From Aquimarina spongiae (GTDB lineage: Bacteria > Bacteroidota > Bacteroidia > Flavobacteriales > Flavobacteriaceae): 64,000 nucleotides of DNA. The stretch spans positions 248,001-312,000 of the forward strand of contig NZ_FQYP01000003.1 in assembly GCF_900141785.1 (NCBI RefSeq), given 5' to 3'. A program made the translations under genes and the position numbers. This document shows, in pieces, positions 9,154-17,527 of the stretch. The notes beneath the pieces are model-generated. The model was not told the origin of the DNA, did not search any database, and saw nothing but the letters and a program-made list of their open reading frames with translations. Numbering within the stretch: the stretch's first letter is position 1; each line of letters begins with the position of its first letter.

Positions 9154-9594
9154 ATGTTTAAATTATTAGTTAGTTTTATTTTCCTTCTAACATTACAAAG
9201 TACAATTGCACAAAAAACAAACGACGCCGTTTTTTTTTCGCAAACCAAGCAAATAAATCGTTTTTATACGATTAGCGAACTAGAAGCCTTAAAAAAAGGA
9301 GAACTCATACACCTTTACAAACAACGTGTTGAGGAAATCATGATTATACTTCCGTTTCTCTCACTCACCAACGAAGCAGGGGTAAGACTCAGTGACATTG
9401 GAATAAAAGAAGATTCCAGAAATGTAAAAGTACTAAAGAACAACACTGAAGCCGTAGCCAAAAGCCTGGAAAGCACAAAAGTGGCTATCGAAGAATTAGT
9501 TCCATATGCGGATACCGAAAAGATTATTTGGACCATACTCTACCTTGAAGAAATCATTAAAAAAATGAGAATTGGAGTTAACGGTAACTTCTAA
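9154..9594 (+). CDS. Small secreted helical protein, copy 2
   Basis: A protein of 146 residues with a signal peptide (cleavage near residue 19, TIAQ), paralogous to the protein at 6894. It shares KKGELIHLY, LTNEAGVRLSDIGIKED, PYADTEKIIW, LEEIIKKMRIG and the terminal VNGNF. The most constant parts are the central LTNEAG block and the C-terminal helix, which are the likeliest contact or folding elements. It lies downstream of the second beta-helix gene and upstream of a hairpin at 9639. No domain is recognised. Confidence 0.8.
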   Translation: MFKLLVSFIFLLTLQSTIAQKTNDAVFFSQTKQINRFYTISELEALKKGELIHLYKQRVEEIMIILPFLSLTNEAGVRLSDIGIKEDSRNVKVLKNNTEAVAKSLESTKVAIEELVPYADTEKIIWTILYLEEIIKKMRIGVNGNF

Positions 9595-9638
9595 AGATAA
9601 TTGTAATGTGTTTAAATTATCATTAATTACTTAGGGTG

Positions 9639-9668
9639 CAAAAGCGACTGTTTAAGGTCGCTTTTGTG
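9639..9668 (+). terminator. Probable terminator after the second secreted pair
   Basis: CAAAAGCGAC (9639-9648) pairs with GTCGCTTTTG (9657-9666). The stem is strong, but the T run is short and interrupted by G. Confidence 0.65.
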
Positions 9669-9720
9669 TTTAAAAGAATTTTAGCTGTAAGATTATTATA
9701 TTTACTACTACTAAGATACT

Positions 9721-10362
9721 ATGACCGTACTATATCTTTTTTTAGGAATCATCATTGCCATAATTGGTGCAGTACCCTTAGGAGCTGTTAATATCGCAGT
9801 GATCAACACATCGATCAAAGAAAATATAAAAAAAGCTTTTTATATCGCTTTGGCTGCAGGTGTTGGAGAAGTTTTTTTAGCTCTTTTTGCTTTGCATTGT
9901 AGTATGGAGCTCTCTGCATTTTTTGAAAACAATCCTTGGATACAAGGTTCTTTTATAGCACTCTTTTTTGCCATTGGCATCTATTTCTTAATATTTGCCA
10001 ATAAGAAGAAAAATACAACTAGTGGTAAATCCAGAAAAAAGATCAAAGCGCCTAAATCAAAATTTTTAACTGGCTTCTCTCTTGCGATTTTAAATCCACC
10101 AGTGATTATCTATTGGCTCATAGCCATATCTTTAACCAACAAATACGTATTTGCATTAACTATCCAAAATCCGATATCTTCTCTTGCCTTATTCTTTTTA
10201 GGAATATATCTAGGCAAAATAGGCACTCTATATTTTTACGGAAAATGGGGAAATAAGATGTCTCAGAAACAAGGAGATTCAAAAACTAAAATTCACCGAA
10301 TTATAGGAGTGGCATTGATCGCAATATCGATCGCGCAGAGTATAAAATTTGTCATCGAGTAA
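9721..10362 (+). CDS. LysE/RhtB family exporter
   Basis: A protein of 213 residues with about six membrane segments, of the LysE superfamily that exports amino acids and related small molecules. The N-terminal helix carries the family's GAVPLGAVNIAVIN pattern (usual form PGP..), followed by a glycine-rich helix AAGVGEVFLALFAL, a Lys-rich cytoplasmic loop (about residues 97-117) and the GFSLAILNPPVIIYWL segment with the conserved NP. The substrate cannot be assigned. It is convergent with the DUF2797 gene, with 17 bases between stops. Confidence 0.88.
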   Translation: MTVLYLFLGIIIAIIGAVPLGAVNIAVINTSIKENIKKAFYIALAAGVGEVFLALFALHCSMELSAFFENNPWIQGSFIALFFAIGIYFLIFANKKKNTTSGKSRKKIKAPKSKFLTGFSLAILNPPVIIYWLIAISLTNKYVFALTIQNPISSLALFFLGIYLGKIGTLYFYGKWGNKMSQKQGDSKTKIHRIIGVALIAISIAQSIKFVIE

Positions 10363-10379
10363 TTGACACCAAACAGTGA

Positions 10380-11174
10380 CTAATTAACCGTTAGCTCTAC
10401 AACGTACCCTTCATTATTTCTAACATTAAATACGGTATTATCTTCAAAAATGAGATATTGACCTTTGATTCCTTTTAAAATTCCCGAATATTCTGGTGTC
10501 TTTTCCAGATTCAAACTTTTTAACTTTTCAGGGTATTGTAATACAGGGAAATGTAATTCAGTTTCTTTTCCGTTCTCAATAAAATACTCTTGAACCTCTT
10601 CTGGTAAAAAGGACTTTAATTTGTTTTTGTGCGCTATCAAATCCTCGTCTGCTACTTCGTTTTTTAGCATTGTACGCCAATTCGTCTTATCTGCTACCTG
10701 TTCTTTTAAAGCCACTTCGGTAATTCCAGCCAAATATCGATTAGGGACTTCTACTATTTCTATAGCTTCATGAGCACCTTGATCTATCCATCTTGTAGGT
10801 ACTTGTGTTTTGCGAGTTACCCCTACTTTTACATTACTAGAATTTGCCAGATATACAATATGTGGTTGTAACTGCACTTTTTTCTCATACTCAAGATCTC
10901 GATCCTCTATATCCAAATGTGCTTTACTCAATTCGGGGCGCATCACCCAATCCCCTACTTCTGGCCTGTTGTAAAAATCATCATAACAGTAGCCCTGTCG
11001 ATAAATTTTTTTGTTCTCACCACATGCTAAACATTGATATCCCACAAAAGAGATCTTAATTTTTTTATCCAGTAATTGATTGACATTGATAAAATCTGAT
11101 TCAAAAATCAGATAATATTGAATAGGTTCTCCTATTTCAGTTTGCATCTTGGTAAGGACCCCTTGATATTGCAT
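10380..11174 (-). CDS. DUF2797 family protein with an altered zinc-knuckle
   Basis: A protein of 264 residues of the DUF2797 family, of unknown function. It shows C48-x2-C51 (QCLACG), then C63 in GYCYDDF, and the family core HIVYLANSS..KVGVTRK (about residues 107-125) followed by RWIDQGA. The family core resembles a GIY-YIG-like fold by its YLANSS/GVTR pattern, which is an inference. Family members that I remember have a second Cys in the CYxCF part; here that place is Asp, so a four-cysteine metal site looks incomplete. It is a single gene, with the GH3 gene divergent 120 bases away. Confidence 0.85.
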   Translation of the reverse strand: MQYQGVLTKMQTEIGEPIQYYLIFESDFINVNQLLDKKIKISFVGYQCLACGENKKIYRQGYCYDDFYNRPEVGDWVMRPELSKAHLDIEDRDLEYEKKVQLQPHIVYLANSSNVKVGVTRKTQVPTRWIDQGAHEAIEIVEVPNRYLAGITEVALKEQVADKTNWRTMLKNEVADEDLIAHKNKLKSFLPEEVQEYFIENGKETELHFPVLQYPEKLKSLNLEKTPEYSGILKGIKGQYLIFEDNTVFNVRNNEGYVVELTVN

Positions 11175-11294
11175 AAAACTATGTTATAAATTAAGGTTAG
11201 AAGAAGAATGTAATTATTTTTATTATTTTAGTTTTCTGATGGCGGCCATCTAAAACAAATAAACCACAATTTTCGCATAAATATACATCAAAAA

Positions 11295-12821
11295 ATGCCA
11301 ATCCCATTAGTTAATTCTATAGCCAGTTGGTTCTTGAAAAAAAGATTTCATCAAATGGAGCTTTTTTTGAAGTACCCTAATGAAGTACAGCTAGAATTAT
11401 TACACGTACTATTGGAAACTGCGAAAAACACAGAGCTTGGAAAGCAATATGATTTTTCTTCCATAAATAATTATGAAACCTTTAAAGAACGGGTTCCTAT
11501 CAGATCATACGAAGATTATGAATCTATGATCGAAAGAAGCCGATTAGGAGAAAGTAATATCTTTTGGCCCACACCCATACGATGGTTTGCAAAATCAAGT
11601 GGCACTACAAGCGCTAAGAGCAAATTCATTCCAGTAAGTGAGGAATCTCTCGAAGATTGTCATTTTGCAGCCGGAAAGGATTTACTATGCATGTATCTTA
11701 ACAACAATGAAAACTCAAAACTCTTTACGGGAAAAAGCTTACGTCTTGGTGGCAGTAAGGAGTTATATAAAGAAAATGGCACTTCTTTTGGTGATTTGTC
11801 TGCTATCATTATAGACAATATGCCTTTTTGGGCGGATTTCAGCTCGACACCCAGTAGTGAAATATCGCTGATGAGCGATTGGGAATATAAGATGAAAGCC
11901 ATCGTTAATGAAACTATCCAAGAAAATGTAACCAGCTTGGCAGGTGTTCCTTCCTGGATGTTGGTTCTTCTTAATCAGGTTTTGGAAACAACAGGTAATG
12001 AAAACTTGTTTGAAATCTGGAATCATCTTGAAGTGTATTTTCATGGAGGAGTCAGTTTTGAGCCATATCGCGATCAATATCAAAAGATCCTTCCTAATAA
12101 CTCTTTCAAATATTACGAAATCTATAATGCCTCTGAAGGATTCTTCGCAATTCAAGATCGAAACGATTCTTCAGAGTTACTTTTGATGTTGGATTATGGG
12201 ATCTTCTACGAGTTTATACCCATGGACACTTTTGGAACTCCGAAACAAAAGGTTATTCCGTTAAGCGAAGTGGAAGTAGATAAGAATTACGCAGTAGTGA
12301 TCACCACTAATGCCGGATTATGGAGATACATGATCGGGGACACTGTTCGTTTTACTTCTGTTAAACCTTATAGAATTAAGGTATCGGGCAGAACAAAACA
12401 TCATATTAATGTCTTTGGCGAAGAATTAATTATCGAAAACGCCGAAGAAGCCCTTAGAAAAACCACTCAAATCACGAATAGTGAAATCGTAGACTATACC
12501 GTAGCTCCTATTTTTATGGAAGGAAGAGAAAAAGGAGCTCACGAATGGGTTATAGAATTTAAAAAATATCCTAATAACCTTACCGAGTTTGCTTTTGTAC
12601 TGGACCAGCAGTTGCAGGAAGTAAACAGTGACTACGAAGCAAAAAGATACAATAATACTACTTTGAATATTCTTCAAATCCGGGAAGCCAGAAAGGGATT
12701 GTTCTATGATTGGTTGAAAAACAAGGATAAACTTGGCGGACAACACAAAATACCAAGGCTATCAAACACGAGAACCTATATTGAAGAATTATTATCTCTA
12801 AATCAGGTAAGTTCTTACTAA
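11295..12821 (+). CDS. GH3 family acyl-amido synthetase-like enzyme
   Basis: A protein of 508 residues of the GH3 family in the ANL adenylating superfamily. In plants these enzymes adenylate carboxylic acids such as auxin or jasmonate and join them to amino acids; the bacterial substrates are mostly unknown. Motif 1, the ATP-binding loop, is at residues 100-110 (KSSGTTSAKSK); motif 2 is YYEIYNASEGFFA near residues 276-288; motif 3 is the YMIGDTVRF segment near 344-352, followed by VSGRTKHHINVFGEEL. All three motifs look intact and the length is usual for the bacterial group. The gene is alone, so the context does not reveal a substrate. Confidence 0.92.
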   Translation: MPIPLVNSIASWFLKKRFHQMELFLKYPNEVQLELLHVLLETAKNTELGKQYDFSSINNYETFKERVPIRSYEDYESMIERSRLGESNIFWPTPIRWFAKSSGTTSAKSKFIPVSEESLEDCHFAAGKDLLCMYLNNNENSKLFTGKSLRLGGSKELYKENGTSFGDLSAIIIDNMPFWADFSSTPSSEISLMSDWEYKMKAIVNETIQENVTSLAGVPSWMLVLLNQVLETTGNENLFEIWNHLEVYFHGGVSFEPYRDQYQKILPNNSFKYYEIYNASEGFFAIQDRNDSSELLLMLDYGIFYEFIPMDTFGTPKQKVIPLSEVEVDKNYAVVITTNAGLWRYMIGDTVRFTSVKPYRIKVSGRTKHHINVFGEELIIENAEEALRKTTQITNSEIVDYTVAPIFMEGREKGAHEWVIEFKKYPNNLTEFAFVLDQQLQEVNSDYEAKRYNNTTLNILQIREARKGLFYDWLKNKDKLGGQHKIPRLSNTRTYIEELLSLNQVSSY

Positions 12822-13025
12822 TGAGCTGGTAGCATTTCTGCATTTTGAAAAATCTGACGTTTTTCGGGTAAAATCAGGTAAGAAATCCATAAAAAAATAC
12901 GGTTTTACCGTAAAATTTTTATGTAAGAATACTTGTTTTTAACAAAAAAAGTAGTATTTCATCGACCAAAAAATGCGTTTAATCTAAAAATTCCCAAATC
13001 ACTTTTCAACAACTCTTTTTCATAT

Positions 13026-13033
13026 TAAATTTG
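13026..13033 (+). promoter_or_regulatory. Possible -7 element for the small secreted gene at 13071
   Basis: TAAATTTG matches TAnnTTTG 38 bases before the ATG. The -33 side has TTTTC near 13003 rather than TTTG, so the match is partial. Confidence 0.45.
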
Positions 13034-13070
13034 TTACCAGATAGTTACAAACTTACTAAAGCCCCGAAAT

Positions 13071-13412
13071 ATGAAAACTACATTATCTTTATTATTATTT
13101 TTATTTGTTGTTACTGGAATAAGCGCTCAAGAGAATGTGAGTACTACACCTGTAAAAGAAACAACCAATGAAACTATTAAGGATATAGCAAAGAACGAAG
13201 ATGCGGCAAACGCTAGAGTTTCGGCTAAAAAAATTGCTTCTGATGATATGGCCTGCTACGGAGAAATATCTAAAGTTACCTTTTATGAAGCATTAATCAT
13301 TCAAAACAACTTTGATATTCAACTTAAGGATAGCAATAACCACAAGTTAGTACTAAGAAATACCGAAGATATAATCACAAACTCAAAAGAGAGAATATCA
13401 TATACGGACTAA
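13071..13412 (+). CDS. Small secreted protein of unknown function
   Basis: A protein of 113 residues with a clear signal peptide (cleavage near residue 19, ISAQ). The mature 94 residues are polar, with a Thr/Glu/Lys-rich start and a single Cys in the MACYGEIS segment. I recognise no domain. It has its own probable -7 element (TAAATTTG at 13026) and a strong terminator at 13440, so it appears to be a single-gene transcript. CCCC lies just before the start codon, as with several other secreted genes in this window. Confidence 0.75.
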   Translation: MKTTLSLLLFLFVVTGISAQENVSTTPVKETTNETIKDIAKNEDAANARVSAKKIASDDMACYGEISKVTFYEALIIQNNFDIQLKDSNNHKLVLRNTEDIITNSKERISYTD

Positions 13413-13438
13413 AAAGTATATTCCAACTATTCAACCAA

Positions 13439-13473
13439 CAAAAAAGCCGTTATAGTTATATAACGGCTTTTTT
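13439..13473. terminator. Bidirectional terminator between the small secreted gene and clpX
   Basis: AAAAGCCGTTATA (13442-13454) pairs with TATAACGGCTTTT (13459-13471) over a GTTA loop. There is a T run on the plus side and an A run on the other, so it can serve both the plus-strand gene and clpX, which ends at 13501. Confidence 0.9.
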
Positions 13474-13500
13474 GTATTTATAAAGTAATCAACCTTAAGC

Positions 13501-14733
13501 TTAAGACACTGCCTTAAGCTTTTTAATGGTGGATTTATTCAGTTTCTTTTCTGCATAATCCTTGGTCACTCTCAATTCACTTTCGTCGCTCTCAGGCAAC
13601 TCAAACATCGCATCTGTTAAGATTGCTTCACAAAGTGATCGTAGTCCACGAGCTCCCAGCTTATATTCCATCGCTTTGTCAACGATATAATCCAAAGCAC
13701 CATCTGTAATAGAAAATGTGATATTATCCATCTCAAACAATTTCTTGTATTGTTTGATGATTGCATTCTTTGGTGCCGTTAGGATAGAACGAAGTGTTTC
13801 TCCATCCAATGGATTCATATAGGACAGCACTGGTAATCTTCCTATAATTTCAGGAATGAGACCAAAATCCTTTAAATCCTTTGGAATGATGTACTGTAAC
13901 AAGTTATCTTTTTCTATAGCATCTTCACTTTTTGAAGCACTATATCCCACAGCTTGCATATTCAATCGCTTTTGGATGATTTTTTCAATTCCGTCAAAAG
14001 CTCCTCCCGCAATAAACAGTATATTTTCAGTATTTACCTCAATAAACTTCTGATCGGGATGCTTCCTCCCTCCTTTTGGTGGTACATTAACAATTGTTCC
14101 TTCTAGTAATTTAAGAAGTGCTTGTTGCACACCCTCTCCAGAAACATCTCGTGTAATACTAGGATTATCGCTTTTTCTTGCAATTTTATCGATCTCATCA
14201 ATAAAAACAATACCACGCTGCGCTTTTTCTAGATTATAATCTGCTGCCTGCAAAAGTCTGGTTAAAATACTTTCTACATCTTCGCCCACATAACCAGCCT
14301 CGGTAAGCACGGTAGCATCTACTATTGCCAAAGGTACATTAAGCATTTTTGCAATAGTTTTTGCCATCAGGGTTTTTCCTGTTCCGGTCTGCCCAACCAT
14401 AATGATATTACTTTTTTGTATTTCAATATCATCTTCGGTTTGAGGCTGCAACAAACGTTTGTAATGATTATACACCGCTACAGACATGATCTTTTTTGTA
14501 AACTCTTGTCCGATTACATATTCATCCAAAAACTTCTTGATCGCCATTGGCTTGCGTAACATTAGTTCATTACTCAATTCGCCGGTTTCTTCATCTTTGG
14601 CTTCTTCAACAACAATTCCATGTGCCTGAACAATACATCTATCACATATATGGGCGTCTAATCCCGCAATAAGCAAGTTTGTTTCAGGCTTCTTTCTCCC
14701 ACAAAAAGAGCATTCTAAATCTTCTTTCGCCAT
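13501..14733 (-). CDS. clpX: ClpX, ATP-dependent unfoldase subunit of ClpXP
   Basis: A protein of 410 residues. The N-terminal zinc-binding domain has C8, C11, C30 and C33. The AAA+ core has Walker A GQTGTGKT (about 113-120), the GYVG pore loop (147-150), Walker B IVFIDEID (175-182) and the C-terminal GARGLRS sensor-2 segment. It unfolds tagged substrates and feeds them to ClpP. It lies after clpP on the same strand with a 167-base gap, so it may have its own promoter. All key residues look intact. Confidence 0.98.
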   Translation of the reverse strand: MAKEDLECSFCGRKKPETNLLIAGLDAHICDRCIVQAHGIVVEEAKDEETGELSNELMLRKPMAIKKFLDEYVIGQEFTKKIMSVAVYNHYKRLLQPQTEDDIEIQKSNIIMVGQTGTGKTLMAKTIAKMLNVPLAIVDATVLTEAGYVGEDVESILTRLLQAADYNLEKAQRGIVFIDEIDKIARKSDNPSITRDVSGEGVQQALLKLLEGTIVNVPPKGGRKHPDQKFIEVNTENILFIAGGAFDGIEKIIQKRLNMQAVGYSASKSEDAIEKDNLLQYIIPKDLKDFGLIPEIIGRLPVLSYMNPLDGETLRSILTAPKNAIIKQYKKLFEMDNITFSITDGALDYIVDKAMEYKLGARGLRSLCEAILTDAMFELPESDESELRVTKDYAEKKLNKSTIKKLKAVS

Positions 14734-14900
14734 CGTTATTTAGTTTCTATTAATCTTTCTCTTTGTATTACAAAAAATATATCCCAATTACGTTTACTAT
14801 AACAATCGTGTGAAACGAAACATTTTAGAACGCGTTTTTCAGCAATACTATGTTATTTTCATTAAGTCGAAACACAAGCCTCGAACTCAATAAAAGAATG

Positions 14901-15575
14901 TTATTCTCTTGTTAAGATTTCATCAATCATTCCATACTCTAAAGCTTTATCAGCTTTCATCCAGTAATCTCTATCACTATCCTCATAAATCTTTTCGTAC
15001 GTCTGTCCAGAATGCTTTGCAATAATCTTATATAATTCTTCTTTCAGAATCAATATCTCTCGAGCTGTGATTTCAATATCACTAGCTTGTCCTTGCGCTC
15101 CACCTAGAGGCTGGTGAATCATTACACGACTATGAGGCAAACCAGAACGTTTCCCTTTTTGACCAGCACAAAGCAACACAGCACCCATAGAAGCAGCCAT
15201 ACCTGTACAAATCGTAGCTACATCTGGTTTGATAAACTGCATCGTATCATAAATCCCTAAACCAGCATATACGCTTCCTCCTGGAGAATTGATATAGATC
15301 TGAATATCTTTTGAAGCATCTACACTCTCCAAAAATAAAAGTTGTGCTTGTACGATATTAGCAACCTGATCGTTGATACCAGTTCCTAAAAATATAATAC
15401 GATCCATCATTAATCTTGAAAAAACATCAAAAATTGCAATATTCATTTGACGTTCCTCAATAATATTTGGAGTCATATTGGTTGGATACATACTACTAAT
15501 CATCTGGTTATAATACGTACTGCTTATCCCATGATGTTTTGTAGCATATTTTTCGAATTCTTTTCCGTAATCCAT
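14901..15575 (-). CDS. clpP: ClpP, serine protease subunit of ClpXP
   Basis: A protein of 224 residues. The catalytic triad is S129 (in GMAASMG), H154 (in MIHQP) and D203 (in DRDYW); the spacings of 25 and 49 residues equal those of E. coli ClpP. The N-terminus, about 40 residues before the fold, may be a propeptide. The gene lies 103 bases after tig, but a strong terminator at 15603 separates the two, so read-through or a separate promoter must supply clpP. Confidence 0.98.
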   Translation of the reverse strand: MDYGKEFEKYATKHHGISSTYYNQMISSMYPTNMTPNIIEERQMNIAIFDVFSRLMMDRIIFLGTGINDQVANIVQAQLLFLESVDASKDIQIYINSPGGSVYAGLGIYDTMQFIKPDVATICTGMAASMGAVLLCAGQKGKRSGLPHSRVMIHQPLGGAQGQASDIEITAREILILKEELYKIIAKHSGQTYEKIYEDSDRDYWMKADKALEYGMIDEILTRE

Positions 15576-15602
15576 ATGTTCTTTCTCTGAAATTTTATTT
15601 AT

Positions 15603-15638
15603 AAAAAAAGGCGTTCACCACTACGTGGTTTAACGCCC
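15603..15638 (-). terminator. Terminator between tig and clpP
   Basis: On the minus strand GGCGTT-A-AACCAC, a short TAC/GTA loop and GTGGT-GAACGCC form a long stem with a small mismatch, then a run of seven T. It stands downstream of tig and before clpP. Confidence 0.85.
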
Positions 15639-15678
15639 TAAATATAAGTATAAATTCCTTAGTAAATTACAACATTAA

Positions 15679-17001
15679 TTATTTGTAAACTTCTTTTATG
15701 AATTCATCAAAGCTTACTTCTTTGGTTTTAAGCTTTGCATTCTCTTTGTAAAAATTCAATAACTTTTTGCTCATCAATTGCTCAGAAATTCTTTTTACCT
15801 CATCCTGATTTGATAAGATACGCGCAGCAATATCCTCTAACTCTTTGTCTTGAGGAGACATCTGCCCAAACTGAGCCATTTGTCCTTTGATCAAGTCTTT
15901 GGCAAAGTCTTTTAATTCTTCAAAAGTTACTTGCAAATTGTTATCGCTAATGATTTTACCTTCTATCAATTGGTAACGCAATCCTTTTTCACTTTTCTCA
16001 AACTCATCTTTAGCTTGATCTTCAGTTAATGGCTGCTCTCCTGTAGTGCGAATCCATTTTTGCAAAAATTCTACTGGTAAATCAAACTGAGTATTTTCAA
16101 GAAGTGACTCCGTAATAGCGTTTAGCAATTGCTGATCAGACTGCTGCTCAAACTGCAACTCAGAATCCGTTTTGATTCTTTCCTTTAATTCGGTAACACT
16201 TGAAATAACACCTGGACCGTATAACTTATCAAATAACTCCTGATCCAAATCAGCCAATTCTTGTTTGTTGATTTCATTAACTGTAAAAGTCACTTCAACA
16301 TCCAAATCCTGAGCCTCATCATGAGTAATTTTCAGCGCACTGATCAAGTCATGATCGTCATTAAATAACCCTTTTGTTTTTAGTGTAAGTGTATCTCCTA
16401 TCTTTGCTTTTAAAAACTTATCTAGATTTCTTTTTCCTTTGATTTTTTCTAAAGCAACAGTAGTAGGATTATTGATTTCTTTTTCTTCATTTACGAAAAC
16501 ACCGGCAACCAAATCTTCTTTTTCTGCAGCATCTTTAGCGACTAATTTACCATACTGTTTTTGGATGGTATTTACCTGGTTATCGATCATCTCATCGCTA
16601 GCAACAATTTTGTAATGAGTAATCGCTTTTTTACTGTTAAGTTTAACATCAAACTTTGGTGCTAATCCTAATTCAAATTCGAAAGAATAATCATCAGCAT
16701 CCCAATCAAAATTTTCTTGTTCTTTTGGTAAAGGGTTACCTAAAACATCTAATTTTTCTTCAGTTAAATATTTGTGCAAAGCATCTTGCAATAATTTATT
16801 CACCTCATCTACCAATACTGCCTTTCCATACTGTTTCTTAACAAGCCCCATAGGAACATGACCTTTTCTAAACCCAGGAATATTCGCGTTTTTGCGGTAA
16901 TCCTTTAGGATTTTATCTACCTTACCAGTATAATCTTCTTTGGAAATATCAACAGTTACTACTGCATTTAAATCGTCTAATTGCTCTTTTGAAATATTCA
17001 T
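15679..17001 (-). CDS. tig: Trigger factor, ribosome-associated chaperone
   Basis: A protein of 440 residues. The N-terminal ribosome-binding domain carries the GFRKGHVP signature (about residues 43-50). The middle part, about 150-250, should be the peptidyl-prolyl isomerase-like domain, which looks weakly conserved, as is usual in Bacteroidota. The C-terminal half is helical and very charged. It binds nascent chains at the ribosome exit. It is first in the tig-clpP-clpX order, a common arrangement, and has a textbook promoter at 17034-17064. Confidence 0.95.
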   Translation of the reverse strand: MNISKEQLDDLNAVVTVDISKEDYTGKVDKILKDYRKNANIPGFRKGHVPMGLVKKQYGKAVLVDEVNKLLQDALHKYLTEEKLDVLGNPLPKEQENFDWDADDYSFEFELGLAPKFDVKLNSKKAITHYKIVASDEMIDNQVNTIQKQYGKLVAKDAAEKEDLVAGVFVNEEKEINNPTTVALEKIKGKRNLDKFLKAKIGDTLTLKTKGLFNDDHDLISALKITHDEAQDLDVEVTFTVNEINKQELADLDQELFDKLYGPGVISSVTELKERIKTDSELQFEQQSDQQLLNAITESLLENTQFDLPVEFLQKWIRTTGEQPLTEDQAKDEFEKSEKGLRYQLIEGKIISDNNLQVTFEELKDFAKDLIKGQMAQFGQMSPQDKELEDIAARILSNQDEVKRISEQLMSKKLLNFYKENAKLKTKEVSFDEFIKEVYK

Positions 17002-17033
17002 TATCTCTACGTTTACTACTAAAAATTGGGTTG

Positions 17034-17064
17034 CAAAAGTAATACTTTTTTACGTCACAACAAA
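17034..17064 (-). promoter_or_regulatory. Bacteroidota-type promoter of tig
   Basis: On the minus strand TTTG (17061-17064) is followed after 19 bases by TACTTTTG (17034-17041). This is an exact match to the TTTG-N19-TAnnTTTG pattern, and it lies 33 bases before the tig start. Confidence 0.8.
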
Positions 17065-17086
17065 TTTTTAACTCCTTGAAAAACAG

Positions 17087-17434
17087 CTAGCTTTTATCTT
17101 TTATCAAAATTGAATGTAGGATCGATTGAAATACCGATAACAAAACACTAAATATCAACGCCCAAAGCCATCCATTGACTGAGAATCCATCGATAAAATA
17201 ATCGGCCAACAAAATAATTGCAGCATTAATCACTAATAAAAATAACCCTAAAGTAACAATGGTAGCCGGTAAGGTCAAAAACACTAGAATTGGCTTTACG
17301 ATAGTATTTAAGATTGCCAAAACTACCGCTACAATAAGCGCACTTACATAATTATCAACCTGAGCGCCCGGTAGAATTTTGGCCAACAACAAAACAGCCA
17401 ATGCGCTTAAGACTAATTTTAAAAGAAATTTCAT
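17087..17434 (-). CDS. Small membrane protein of the phage-holin-4 family (PF04020 type)
   Basis: A protein of 115 residues with four hydrophobic segments (about 1-20, 27-47, 55-80 and 86-110) and the pattern NTIVKPILVFLTLPATIVTLGLFLLVINA that defines this family. Despite the family name it is widespread in bacterial chromosomes and is not a sign of a prophage here. The function is unknown. It lies between the tig promoter and a terminator that closes the upstream GDSL gene, so it is probably transcribed alone. Confidence 0.85.
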   Translation of the reverse strand: MKFLLKLVLSALAVLLLAKILPGAQVDNYVSALIVAVVLAILNTIVKPILVFLTLPATIVTLGLFLLVINAAIILLADYFIDGFSVNGWLWALIFSVLLSVFQSILHSILIKDKS

Positions 17435-17469
17435 AATATAATTGGTTATGGTTTGTATGCTATGAATAT

Positions 17470-17503
17470 AAAAAAACCTGCTTAAAAAATAAGCAGGTTT
17501 TTT
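17470..17503 (-). terminator. Terminator after the GDSL lipoprotein gene
   Basis: AACCTGCTT (17475-17483) and AAGCAGGTT (17491-17499) pair with a 7-base loop. The A run at 17470-17476 reads as a T run on the minus strand; a T run also follows on the plus side. Confidence 0.9.
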
Positions 17504-17527
17504 CTATTTTGAATATCTATTGTGATC

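Noticed and set aside
17087..17434. Phage-holin family gene taken as a sign of a prophage
   Set aside because: The neighbours are housekeeping genes, no other phage gene is present, and the family is common in chromosomes.
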